Notes under the pieces: model-generated
What the model was told of the DNA's origin: nothing
The model's input: the letters and a program-made list of their open reading frames with translations, nothing else
Databases searched by the model: none
Program-made: the position numbers and the translations under genes
Origin: Pontibacter liquoris
GTDB lineage: Bacteria; Bacteroidota; Bacteroidia; Cytophagales; Hymenobacteraceae
DNA length: 64,000 nucleotides
NCBI RefSeq assembly: GCF_022758235.1
Contig: NZ_JALEBG010000001.1
Location: 930,001 to 994,000 of the forward strand
Direction of reading: 5' to 3'
Shown here: positions 26,295-33,683 of the stretch, piece after piece
How the letters are laid out: each line of letters begins with the position of its first letter
How positions within the stretch are numbered: the first letter of the stretch is position 1

Positions 26295-27101
26295 TTAGGA
26301 CAATTGCACCTTGCGGAGGCGTATGCGCGTGAGCACTTTTTTGGTATACAGCGGAAAATCGCCTTTCATCATCCAGTCATAATAGCTGGGCTCTTTGGCC
26401 AGCACATCCTCTACAGGCACGTTTTTATACTTGCCAAAGTTAAAGACTTCCTGCCCCGCGTTGTTGTACACAATGCGGCCCGACAGGTCGGCGGTTTTCT
26501 GTACGGTAAACTTATGCAGCACTTCCATGTCGTTCTGAATCGGGAAAGTTTCGATGCCTTCGGGCAGCTCTACTGCCGTTTGCTGGTAGCGGTCCAGCTG
26601 GCCCATCAAAATATGGTAGGTCGCCACGGTGTCGGCTTCGGCGCTGTGCGCGTTCTCGAGCTTGCGGTCGCAGTAAAATTTGTACGCTGCCGAAAGCGTG
26701 CGCTGCTCCATCATGTGGAAGATCTTGCAGGCATCAACGATGTTACGGTTTTCGATATCGAAGTCAATATCGCAGCGCAAAAACTCCTCGGCCAAAAGCG
26801 GAATATCAAAGCGCAGCAAATTGTAGCCACCCAAGTCGCAGCCTTTCAGGAACTGCTCCAGATCGCGAGCCACCTGCTTAAAGGTAGGCGCATCTTTTAT
26901 ATCCTCATCATAGATCTTGTGGATCAAACTCGACTCCAAAGGAATTGGGATGGTCGGGTTAATGCGACGGGTCTTTAGGATCTCTTCTCCGTCGGGTGTC
27001 ACCTTCAGCACGCTTACTTCCACAATGCGGTCTTTGCAGATGTCGGTGCCGGTGGTTTCGAGGTCAAAAAATACGATGGGGCGCTTTAAGTTCAGCTTCA
27101 T
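26295..27101 (-). CDS. DEDDh 3'-5' exonuclease (DNA polymerase III epsilon-like)
   Basis: A 268-residue protein. The exonuclease domain (about 5-175) contains VFFDLETTG (Exo I, Asp-Glu), GGYNLLRFDIPLLAEEF (Exo II) and AHSAEADTVATYHIL (Exo III, His and Asp), all metal ligands present. The C-terminal 85 residues, including FNFGKYKNVPVEDVLAKEPS, match the short domain found in stand-alone Bacteroidota exonucleases of this kind rather than the DnaQ tau-binding tail, so I assign DNA repair or RNA trimming only tentatively. It starts 17 bases after mpl and is probably cotranscribed. Confidence 0.88.
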   Translation of the reverse strand: MKLNLKRPIVFFDLETTGTDICKDRIVEVSVLKVTPDGEEILKTRRINPTIPIPLESSLIHKIYDEDIKDAPTFKQVARDLEQFLKGCDLGGYNLLRFDIPLLAEEFLRCDIDFDIENRNIVDACKIFHMMEQRTLSAAYKFYCDRKLENAHSAEADTVATYHILMGQLDRYQQTAVELPEGIETFPIQNDMEVLHKFTVQKTADLSGRIVYNNAGQEVFNFGKYKNVPVEDVLAKEPSYYDWMMKGDFPLYTKKVLTRIRLRKVQLS

Positions 27102-27118
27102 AGCGAAAGTATAAAAAG

Positions 27119-28498
27119 TTAAAGAACCGCCTTGGTGAGCGCCTCCAGGTTGATGTTATTGTAAGTGCCTGAGCTCATGAGCAGCAGGTTGGCATTTTGC
27201 CAGTTGCGGCTGGTCAGGTGCTGCTGCAGCGCTTCGGAGTCGGAGTATACCTGCAGGCGCGGGTTTTGGAACGCTTCTTTCAGCTCGGCCTCCGTGAGCA
27301 TTTCCATGCGCTTGTGTTCGATGGTTTTCGGGCTGAAGTACACGATCGGCTCATCGGCTTTATCGAGCGCGCCGGCATACTGGGGCAGGAAGTTGCGGTT
27401 CAGGCTGCTGAAGGTATGGAGCTCCAGTACGGCCACCAGCTCGCGCTGCGGGTACTGGGCTTTCACGGCCTGGGTGGTTGCTTTTACTTTGGAAGGCGCG
27501 TGAGCAAAATCGCGGAACACCACCGAATCAGCACTTTCCCCGATCCGTTCCAGGCGTTTGGCAGCGCCTTTAAAGGTTTTCAGGGCCTCGTAAAAGTCAT
27601 GCGCTTTCACCCCAATCTTCTTGCACACTTCTTTAGCCGCGCTGATGTTGCGCAGGTTATGCTCGCCGAAAAGCGGGATCTCGATATCGCCGTCTTTTTT
27701 GGTATGCAGGATGGTTTTGCCGTTTTTGATCGTGGAGTCGTGCACGCCATAACCTATGTAGGCAATATCGGCCGGGTTACGCGGCACGGCGGCCAGCAGC
27801 ACCTGTTCATCGTCCTTGTTATAGATGAGTGTGCCGGCTTTGGGCGTCATCTCGGCAAAAATGCGGAATTGCTCCCGGTAGTTCTTTGGGTCCGGAAACA
27901 CGTTGATGTGGTCCCAGCTGATGCCGCTGATCACCCCGATATGGTGGTGATAGAGGTGGAACTTGGGTATGCGCTTCACCGGGTCGGAGAGGTACTCGTC
28001 GCCTTCTATGATGATGATCGGCGCATCGTCTGTGAGCTTTACCATCCGGTCAAATCCTTCGAGCTGGGCGCCTACGGCATAATCGAACTTGCGGCCCAGG
28101 TGCCGGAGCACGTGCATGATGATGGAAGTGATGGACGTTTTGCCGTGGCTGCCTCCAATTACAATGCGCTGCTTGTCGCGGCTCTGCTCGTATATAAATT
28201 CCGGGAAAGAGTAGATGGGCAGGCCAAGTTCCTGGGCGCGCTGCAGCTCGGGGTTATCCGGGCGGGCGTGCATCCCAAGTATAACGGCATCCAGTGTGGC
28301 ATCCAGTTTTTCCGGGAACCAGCCTTCCTGCGCGGGCAGGATGCCGGCGGTGGCCAGCCTGCTTTTGGCAGGTTCAAATATCTCATCGTCCGAGCCGGTT
28401 ACCTGCAGTCCTTTGTCGTGCAGGGCCAGCGCCAGGTTGTGCATAATGCTTCCACCAATGGCAATCAGGTGGATACGCTTAAATTCCTTCTTCTCCAT
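27119..28498 (-). CDS. mpl: UDP-N-acetylmuramate:L-alanyl-gamma-D-glutamyl-meso-diaminopimelate ligase
   Basis: A 459-residue Mur-family ligase that joins recycled murein tripeptide to UDP-MurNAc, letting the cell reuse its own wall. The N-terminal Rossmann part has HLIAIGGSIMHNLALAL; the ATP loop is IGGSHGKTSITSI near 113, then GDEYLSDPVKRIPKFHLYH with metal and substrate residues, and DHINVFP. The IGGSIMHNLA start and DEYLSD separate Mpl from MurC. Upstream is a TAnnTTTG box and then dnaB in divergent orientation. The exonuclease gene follows closely. Confidence 0.93.
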   Translation of the reverse strand: MEKKEFKRIHLIAIGGSIMHNLALALHDKGLQVTGSDDEIFEPAKSRLATAGILPAQEGWFPEKLDATLDAVILGMHARPDNPELQRAQELGLPIYSFPEFIYEQSRDKQRIVIGGSHGKTSITSIIMHVLRHLGRKFDYAVGAQLEGFDRMVKLTDDAPIIIIEGDEYLSDPVKRIPKFHLYHHHIGVISGISWDHINVFPDPKNYREQFRIFAEMTPKAGTLIYNKDDEQVLLAAVPRNPADIAYIGYGVHDSTIKNGKTILHTKKDGDIEIPLFGEHNLRNISAAKEVCKKIGVKAHDFYEALKTFKGAAKRLERIGESADSVVFRDFAHAPSKVKATTQAVKAQYPQRELVAVLELHTFSSLNRNFLPQYAGALDKADEPIVYFSPKTIEHKRMEMLTEAELKEAFQNPRLQVYSDSEALQQHLTSRNWQNANLLLMSSGTYNNINLEALTKAVL

Positions 28499-28525
28499 AA
28501 ACCAGGCAAAATGTTCTCAATCAGA

Positions 28526-28533
28526 CAAAGTTA
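28526..28533 (-). promoter_or_regulatory. TAnnTTTG (-7) box for mpl
   Basis: Minus-strand TAACTTTG is a perfect -7 consensus 27 bases before the mpl ATG. The nearest TTG upstream is 26 bases away, slightly beyond the usual spacing. Confidence 0.4.
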
Positions 28534-28571
28534 GAAGACCTTTTGAGAATTAAAATAGGCAAACCTTAATA

Positions 28572-28611
28572 TGTGGATACTTTGTGGATATGTTGCTGGC
28601 AGCTGTGGATA
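28572..28611 (+). promoter_or_regulatory. Three phased DnaA-box-like sites upstream of dnaB
   Basis: TGTGGATA occurs at 28572, 28583 and 28604, all in the same orientation and each eight of nine bases of the DnaA box TGTGGATAA. The starts are 11 and 21 bases apart, close to one and two helical turns. The sites lie between divergent mpl and dnaB. Confidence 0.6.
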
Positions 28612-28696
28612 GCCTGTTTAAAGCCTGCAGGATAATGTTAACAGGAGGGTGCGCAAGTTTTACGAACATTTTTAAGGCGCGGCATCTATAAGGATA

Positions 28697-28704
28697 TATC
28701 TTTG
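28697..28704 (+). promoter_or_regulatory. TAnnTTTG (-7) box abutting dnaB start
   Basis: TATCTTTG is a perfect -7 consensus five bases before the ATG at 28710. Transcripts would start within a few bases of that codon. A GGAGGAG sequence at 28712-28718 would then serve the ATG at 28725. Confidence 0.4.
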
Positions 28705-28709
28705 TGCTT

Positions 28710-30287
28710 ATGGAGGAGATGAAAATGAATGTGCGGCCCACGGGCAACCGGAACGGATGGCAGAAAAAAGCGCCCCTGGTTTCGGAGTTAGGCAAGAAGC
28801 CCCCACAGGCCCTTGACCTGGAAGAAGCCGTTCTGGGCGCGCTGATGCTGGAGAAAGATGCCTTAACAAACGTAATTGATATTCTGCGCCCGCAGAGCTT
28901 TTACAAGGAGGCGCACCAGCGTATTTTTAAAGCCATACTGGCGCTGTTCGATAAATCCGAGCCCATCGATATCCTGACCGTGACGCACGAGCTGCGCGAG
29001 CAGGGTGAGCTGGAGCTGGCTGGCGGCGCATATTACGTTACGCAGCTGACCACCCGCGTAAACTCAGCCGCCAACATCGAGTACCACGCTCGTATCATCA
29101 CCGAAAACTCTATCAAACGCGACCTGATCTCTATTTCCTCGGAAGTACTTTCGAGCGCCTTTGAAGATACTACCGACGTTTTTGACCTGCTGGATAAGAC
29201 CGAGGCCAAACTCTACGAAGTATCGGAATCCAACATCCGCAAGAACTTCGACGACATGCGCTCGCTCATGCACCAGGCCATTAAAGAACTGGAAGAAAAG
29301 CGCAAGCAGTCGGATGGTTTAACGGGGGTTCCGAGCGGGCTGGTAGCGCTGGACCGCGTTACGTCAGGCTGGCAGAAATCGGATTTGGTTATACTTGCCG
29401 CCCGCCCCGCCATGGGTAAAACGGCATTCGTGCTCTCATGTATGCGCAATGCTGCCGTGGATTTTGGCAAAGGCGTGGCGATTTTCTCGCTCGAGATGTC
29501 GTCGCTGCAGTTGGTAAACCGTCTTATTTCGTCCGAAGCAGAGCTGGACTCGGAAAAGATCAAAAAGGGCAGCCTGGAAGATTATGAGTGGGCACAGCTC
29601 AACCATAAGATCGCCAAACTAACCGAAGCGCCTATTTTTATCGATGACACCCCGGGCCTTTCTATCCGCGAGCTGCGTACCAAGTGCCGTCGCCTAAAAG
29701 CGCAGTACGACATCCAGATGATCATTATCGACTACCTGCAGTTGATGAGCGGCAACGCCGACGGCAAAGGAGGCGGTAACCGCGAGCAGGAAATCGCCTC
29801 GATCTCGCGGGCTATGAAAATGCTGGCCAAAGAATTGAATGTGCCGGTTATTGCACTCTCGCAGCTAAGCCGCGCCGTAGAAACGCGTGGGGGCGACAAG
29901 CGCCCGCAGCTATCTGACCTTCGTGAATCAGGTTCTATTGAGCAGGACGCCGATATGGTGTGTTTCCTCTATCGTCCGGAGTATTACGGCATCACCGAAG
30001 ACGAGATGGGTAACCCGACCGCGGGCGTAGGAGAGGTGATCATTGCCAAGCACCGGAACGGTTCGCTTGAAAACGTGCAGTTGAAATTTATTGGCAAGTA
30101 TACCAAATTTACCAACCTCGACCACGACTTCGGCGGCGATGCGATGGGCAGCTTTAATGCCTTGCCTAACAGCACGTTCGATGCCGAAACGCCGGGCTCT
30201 ATCCGGCTGGGCAGCCGCATGAACGACGGCGGGAAAAGCGGAGGCGGGTTCCCGTCATCCAATTTTGATGAAGAACCGCCGTTCTAA
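28710..30287 (+). CDS. dnaB: Replicative DNA helicase DnaB
   Basis: A 525-residue ring helicase that unwinds DNA at the replication fork. The N-terminal helical domain (about 15-120, QALDLEEAVLGALMLEKDAL) binds primase; the RecA-like motor has the Walker A loop ARPAMGKTAF near 231-240, the Walker B strand MIIIDYLQLMSG near 338, and SQLSRAVETR and RNGSLENVQLKFI motifs further on. The length is normal and no intein is present. Two starts are possible: ATG 28710, nearly leaderless, or ATG 28725, six bases after GGAGGAG. Both keep the whole conserved protein. Confidence 0.97.
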   Translation: MEEMKMNVRPTGNRNGWQKKAPLVSELGKKPPQALDLEEAVLGALMLEKDALTNVIDILRPQSFYKEAHQRIFKAILALFDKSEPIDILTVTHELREQGELELAGGAYYVTQLTTRVNSAANIEYHARIITENSIKRDLISISSEVLSSAFEDTTDVFDLLDKTEAKLYEVSESNIRKNFDDMRSLMHQAIKELEEKRKQSDGLTGVPSGLVALDRVTSGWQKSDLVILAARPAMGKTAFVLSCMRNAAVDFGKGVAIFSLEMSSLQLVNRLISSEAELDSEKIKKGSLEDYEWAQLNHKIAKLTEAPIFIDDTPGLSIRELRTKCRRLKAQYDIQMIIIDYLQLMSGNADGKGGGNREQEIASISRAMKMLAKELNVPVIALSQLSRAVETRGGDKRPQLSDLRESGSIEQDADMVCFLYRPEYYGITEDEMGNPTAGVGEVIIAKHRNGSLENVQLKFIGKYTKFTNLDHDFGGDAMGSFNALPNSTFDAETPGSIRLGSRMNDGGKSGGGFPSSNFDEEPPF

Positions 30288-30332
30288 GAGAAAGTTACTT
30301 AGCTTATTATACTGATCCCAAGCCAAAGGGAT

Positions 30333-30372
30333 GAGAAGCCGCTGCGCCGTTTGTGCCAGCGGCTTTTCTTTT
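30333..30372 (+). terminator. Rho-independent terminator after dnaB
   Basis: GAGAAGCCGCTG and CAGCGGCTTTTC form a stem around a short GC-rich loop, followed by TTTT. Confidence 0.75.
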
Positions 30373-30394
30373 GAAATGGGTTTTGCTGTTGTTT

Positions 30395-30533
30395 TATACT
30401 TGCTGCTATACTTATTAGTGGCTGTACCTCCGCATCTTTATACTTTGGCTATACTTGCAAGCTTGAGTCTGATGTGGTGGTTTATACTTCCGGCTATACT
30501 TGTTAGCTAGCTGTATTCCTCAGTTTTATACTA
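30395..30533 (+). repeat. 44-bp periodic array of paired TATACTT heptamers
   Basis: TATACTT starts at 30395, 30439 and 30483 (exact 44-base steps), and a TATACT at 30527 continues the step. A second TATACTT follows each of the first three after 11-12 bases (30407, 30450, 30495). The bases between are only loosely alike (TTAG, GCTGTA and CCTC words in units 1 and 3), so it is a decayed tandem repeat. Confidence 0.85.
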
Positions 30534-30757
30534 GTCTTGTTTCATCTTTAGCTTTGGAGCGCTCCAAGCCCGCAAGGGCTCGTCCTTTGGCATCGCGCTG
30601 TGGCGTGAAGCTGCTCCTCGCTGGCGCTGCGGGCTGCCCTACGAGCACTGCAACACACCAAGGCGTTCAACCCAAGGACTGGGAAGCTTTCGATAGCGGC
30701 TGTTTATACTTGAGCATAAATATAAGCTTCAACTTTATCTGTATTGCATTTAGGTAG

Positions 30758-30777
30758 GGACAGGTCGCGACCTGTCC
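30758..30777. repeat. REP-like 20-base perfect palindrome
   Basis: GGACAGGTCGCGACCTGTCC is perfectly self-complementary. Its central CAGGTC-N2-GACCTG recurs at 58411-58424. Confidence 0.8.
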
Positions 30778-30850
30778 GCGCGATGGCAGCTGCTATAAAA
30801 GTATAGCTGAAGTATAAGTATGAACTTTCCCTCCTTCCCTCCCTATGTTG

Positions 30851-30893
30851 TCATCCTGAAAGGATCCTGGTGGATGGGAGGTTAAGCCTTTCC
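30851..30893 (+). repeat. Dispersed repeat, copy 1 (TCATCCTGAAAGGATC)
   Basis: TCATCCTGAAAGGATC at 30851-30866 is followed by GGAGGTTAAGCCTTTCC at 30877-30893. The first word recurs at 31033 (last base changed) and 35502; the second recurs inverted at 35531-35547. Confidence 0.8.
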
Positions 30894-30930
30894 TACGCAT
30901 GTATTCTGTTGCTACCCATCTGCCCAAAGT

Positions 30931-30947
30931 CCCCCTTTGAAGGGGGG
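30931..30947. repeat. CCCCCTTTGAAGGGGGG palindrome
   Basis: A near-perfect GC-rich inverted repeat in a non-coding stretch, followed by TAGGGGATG. Similar words are common between genes of Bacteroidota; no T run follows, so it is not an obvious terminator. Confidence 0.6.
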
Positions 30948-31032
30948 TAGGGGATGTTCTTCTTCCTCCTAAACTAAGCTGCTTATACTTCGGTTCAAGT
31001 ATAATCTTACTCTCCATACCTCTTTCTTTGAG

Positions 31033-31048
31033 TCATCCTGAAAGGATT
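31033..31048 (+). repeat. Dispersed repeat, partial copy 2
   Basis: TCATCCTGAAAGGATT repeats the first 15 bases of the element at 30851 and 35502; the rest of the element is not recognisable here. Confidence 0.7.
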
Positions 31049-31112
31049 TTTGTAGAAAGCAGATGAAGCTATTAATACCCCGCTTATGCTTTAAGCATAA
31101 TAACTACTTGCT

Positions 31113-31134
31113 CCCCTCCTTAGTAAAGGAAGGG
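31113..31134. repeat. CCCTCCTT / AAGGAAGGG inverted repeat
   Basis: CCCCTCCTTAGTAAAGGAAGGG forms an imperfect stem just before the nitroreductase gene end. A second small palindrome, TTATGCTTTAAGCATAA, lies at 31084-31100. Either could end minus-strand transcription only weakly, as no T run is present. Confidence 0.5.
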
Positions 31135-31180
31135 TAGAGTGGTTGGACCCTGCATTGCAGCACTTATTACATCCAGGCTG

Positions 31181-31768
31181 TTACTCTTGCCACACCACTT
31201 TCTCGTCCAGTGGGATCTGGCGTTTGCCATCGGACTGTGGTTTGTCGGAGTAGCCAAGGTATAAAATGCCCAGCACCACATCCTCTTCGCGGAGCTGTAA
31301 CATGGTTTTCATGGCCGGATGATAGGCCATACCGCCAGAGCCCCAGTAGGAGGCGATACCCAGGGCGGTGGCGCCCAGCAGCAAATTCTGGATGGCACAG
31401 GAGGTAGCGGCAATCTCCTCCAGGGCCGGGATCTTAGGCAGGTTGCCGCGTTGCATGTAGGCTACCAGCACATGCGAGGCCTGATCGCCCATGTGCAGCA
31501 GCTTCTCATACTTACTTTCATGATACTGATCAGGCAGGGTTTCCTGCAGGTAAAGATCGGCGTGGGCCTCGCAGAAAACCTTCACTTTCGGGCCGGCATA
31601 AACGATAAACCGCCACGGTTCGGTGTGTCCGTGCGTCGGAGCCCAATCGGCCAAGGCCAGTAGCTGCCATACCTGCTCATCGGGGACACGCTGCCCGTTC
31701 ATGGCGGCTGGCTTGGTGGTTCTGCGGTTGCGGATGATGTGCGCAATGTGCTGATAGTGATCTTCCAT
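31181..31768 (-). CDS. Nitroreductase family protein
   Basis: A 195-residue FMN-dependent oxidoreductase of the NfsB/YdjA type, expected in the cytosol as a dimer. The FMN-binding pattern is seen in IRNRRTTKPAAMNG near residue 12, ADWAPTHGHTEPWRF near 45 (the APT.G..EPW loop is typical of YdjA-like enzymes), SCAIQNLLLGATALGIASYW near 125 and VLGILYLGYSDKP near 165. Substrates are usually quinones or nitroaromatics with NAD(P)H as donor; the natural one is unknown. The gene stands alone next to the repeat-dense region. Confidence 0.9.
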   Translation of the reverse strand: MEDHYQHIAHIIRNRRTTKPAAMNGQRVPDEQVWQLLALADWAPTHGHTEPWRFIVYAGPKVKVFCEAHADLYLQETLPDQYHESKYEKLLHMGDQASHVLVAYMQRGNLPKIPALEEIAATSCAIQNLLLGATALGIASYWGSGGMAYHPAMKTMLQLREEDVVLGILYLGYSDKPQSDGKRQIPLDEKVVWQE

Positions 31769-31897
31769 AAATAGGATAAAATAAACGTTACATAATTACC
31801 TTAAGTTAGTACGTGCAATGTATTTTGCAGTCGTTCGTTAAACACACCTAATTGGGCGCAAAGCGCCGGAGGCAGGTGCCTGCATCGGAAGCCCTGG

Positions 31898-31928
31898 TTG
31901 TAACAGAAACCCGCTTTGCGTACCTTTA
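31898..31928 (+). promoter_or_regulatory. Bacteroidota-type promoter for the PAS protein
   Basis: TTG at 31898-31900, 20 bases, then TACCTTTA at 31921-31928 (seven of eight bases). The start codon at 31970 lies about 35 bases after the expected transcription start. Confidence 0.5.
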
Positions 31929-31969
31929 AGCGTGTTCTTGAATTCAAAAGAAGTTGTGCTATCTCATAC

Positions 31970-33247
31970 ATGGACTATAACAAACTATTCCGCAATATCC
32001 CTGAAGCGATCGTCGTGCTATCGCCTGGGTATAAAATTCTGGATGCCAGTGACCGGTACCTGGCCGTGACCATGCGCACACGGGAGCAGATCGTGGGGCG
32101 ACATTTTTTGTTGGAGGCTTTTCCGGACAAAGACCGCTCTTACGAAGACAACCCGGTGCGGCAGGTGCTCGACAAAACCTGCCGCACAAAGCAGACCGAA
32201 TATCTGGAAGTGATTCGGTACGACCTGCCGAAACCGGCCGAAGAAGGCGGCGGCTACGACACCCGCTACTGGGAAGCGGCCCATACTCCTGTGCTGGATG
32301 AAGATGGAAATGTGAGCTACATCATCCAGCGCACCTCCGATGTAACCGAGCGGGAAGTGGCCAAGCTAGCCTTGACGCAAAGCGAGGAGAAATTCCGGTT
32401 TATGGCTGAAACCTTGCCCCAGCTGATCTTTACCACAGATCCGAAGGGTAACTATACGTACTTTAACCAGCGCTGGACCAGGTTCACAGGCTTGCCCGTA
32501 AAAGAGCTCCTCGGCTCAGACTGGAAGCAGCTGGTGCACCCCGAGGACTTGCCCCTTGTAGAACAAAAATGGACTGAAGCGCTGCAGCAGGAATCGGAAT
32601 TGCAGGTGGAATATCGCCTGAAAGAGAATGACGGCAACTACCGCTGGTGCCTGTGCCGCGTACTGCCCATGACGAACGATGCCGGCCGGATACTGATGTG
32701 GGTGGGCAGCGTCACCGACATCCATCATACCCGCCAGATGGTACAGGAGCTGCTAACTGCCAACGAGCAGATGGCGCACCTGTCTGACCAGGTGCAGAGC
32801 GCCTACACCAAAGCTGAAAAAGAGCGGAAGACCCTGGAACGGCTGATTATGCAGGCGCCGGCCATTTTCTGTGTTTTGGAAGGGCCCCAGCATCGGTTTG
32901 AGCTTGTAAATGCCAAGTATCAGCAGCTTTTCCCGAACCGGCGACTGGTAGGCAAACCCGTTGCCGAGGCGCTGCCCGAAGTGGTGGAGCAGGGCTTTAT
33001 ACAGCTGCTGGATGAGGTGTATAACACCGGAAAGGATTTTGTAGCCGAAGAAGTACAGGTTAAAATCGACCGGCAGGACACCGGGCTGCTGGAGGATATT
33101 TATTTGACGTTTAGCTACCAGCCCATTTTTGAGGACGACAAAATAACAGGCATTCTGGTGTTTGCCAACGATGTAACCCGGCAGGTAAAGTATAAACAAA
33201 AGTTACAGGAGCTGGAGAGCGCCCATCATGACACAAGACAGGAGTAG
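31970..33247 (+). CDS. PAS-domain protein without output domain
   Basis: A 425-residue cytosolic protein made of three PAS domains: about 1-130 (NKLFRNIPEAIVVLSPGYKI), 140-270 (MAETLPQLIFTTDPKGNYTY, with the PAC segment LMWVGSVTDI) and 300-415 (IMQAPAIFCVLEGPQHRFEL), with a coiled-coil-like linker about 265-300 and a short tail. No kinase, GGDEF or HTH region follows, and the gene stops normally, so it may work through a partner. The next gene, a CZB-like protein, starts 18 bases later. I start at ATG 31970 because the frame upstream has only TTG. Confidence 0.85.
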   Translation: MDYNKLFRNIPEAIVVLSPGYKILDASDRYLAVTMRTREQIVGRHFLLEAFPDKDRSYEDNPVRQVLDKTCRTKQTEYLEVIRYDLPKPAEEGGGYDTRYWEAAHTPVLDEDGNVSYIIQRTSDVTEREVAKLALTQSEEKFRFMAETLPQLIFTTDPKGNYTYFNQRWTRFTGLPVKELLGSDWKQLVHPEDLPLVEQKWTEALQQESELQVEYRLKENDGNYRWCLCRVLPMTNDAGRILMWVGSVTDIHHTRQMVQELLTANEQMAHLSDQVQSAYTKAEKERKTLERLIMQAPAIFCVLEGPQHRFELVNAKYQQLFPNRRLVGKPVAEALPEVVEQGFIQLLDEVYNTGKDFVAEEVQVKIDRQDTGLLEDIYLTFSYQPIFEDDKITGILVFANDVTRQVKYKQKLQELESAHHDTRQE

Positions 33248-33265
33248 GAGGGAGACACGCCAGGC

Positions 33266-33622
33266 ATGAATATAGCTCAGGTTGACATTCAGCAACTGCG
33301 GATAAAACACATCCTGTACAAGTCTAAAGTACGGTCGGTGCTTTATGGCGGAGTATACGATGCGGCATTCTTTTCGCACTCGGGCCCGGTAGATACCTGG
33401 TTCAGCACGATCGGGCGGGTGCGCTATAGCCAGGAGCCAGAGATGGACGCCCTCCTGAAAGTGCACCAGGAGCTGGACATTACCGTGAACCAGCTCTTCG
33501 GTTTGTATAAAGGAGGCAAAATAGAGGAGGCGCACGAACAGCTTAAAAGTGTGGAAAAGAGCTCCACACACTTTCTCTCGCTGCTGCAGCAGCTGGAAGC
33601 ACGGCTGAAGGTGCTGGCATAA
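33266..33622 (+). CDS. CZB-like (chemoreceptor zinc-binding-like) protein lacking zinc ligands
   Basis: A 118-residue all-helical protein. Its pattern KHILYKSKVRSVLYGG, then SGPVDTWF, then EMDALLKVHQELD and GGKIEEAHEQLKSVEKSS follows the CZB domain found at the end of soluble chemoreceptors and diguanylate cyclases, which binds zinc by three His and one Cys. Here His15 and His67 are kept, but the Cys five residues before Trp45 is Gly40 and the last His is Asp71. It is placed right after the PAS protein and probably cooperates with it. The family assignment is by eye and moderate. Confidence 0.65.
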   Translation: MNIAQVDIQQLRIKHILYKSKVRSVLYGGVYDAAFFSHSGPVDTWFSTIGRVRYSQEPEMDALLKVHQELDITVNQLFGLYKGGKIEEAHEQLKSVEKSSTHFLSLLQQLEARLKVLA

Positions 33623-33660
33623 AAAAGCCTGTTTAACGAAGCGTTAAACAGGCTTTTTTA
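33621..33660. terminator. Bidirectional rho-independent terminator
   Basis: AAAAAAGCCTGTTTAACG and CGTTAAACAGGCTTTTTT form an 18-base stem. It serves the PAS/CZB operon and, from the other side, the phosphoglucomutase gene. Confidence 0.88.
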
Positions 33661-33683
33661 TGCTTTAGATGGAAGTGCCGAGC

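Larger units (their letters stand above)
30373..31180. other. Repeat-dense intergenic region without genes
   Basis: About 800 bases with no credible coding sequence. It holds the TATACTT array (30395-30533), a perfect 14-base palindrome TTGGAGCGCTCCAA at 30554-30567, a GC-rich stretch to about 30690 with further short hairpins (AGCCCGCAAGGGCT), two or more REP-like palindromes and two copies of a TCATCCTGAAAGGAT repeat. Such packing suggests several families of intergenic repeats have collected here. Confidence 0.75.

Noticed and set aside
27197-28534. 445-codon open frame antisense to mpl
   Set aside because: It overlaps a clear Mur ligase with an intact ATP loop; the antisense protein has no family pattern.
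30395-30533. CRISPR array
   Set aside because: The conserved units are only seven bases, paired, and the remaining bases are themselves partly repeated; no repeat-spacer structure or cas gene.
30500-30757. 85-codon open frame in the repeat-dense gap
   Set aside because: It spans palindromes and two TATACTT units; no SD and no recognisable protein.
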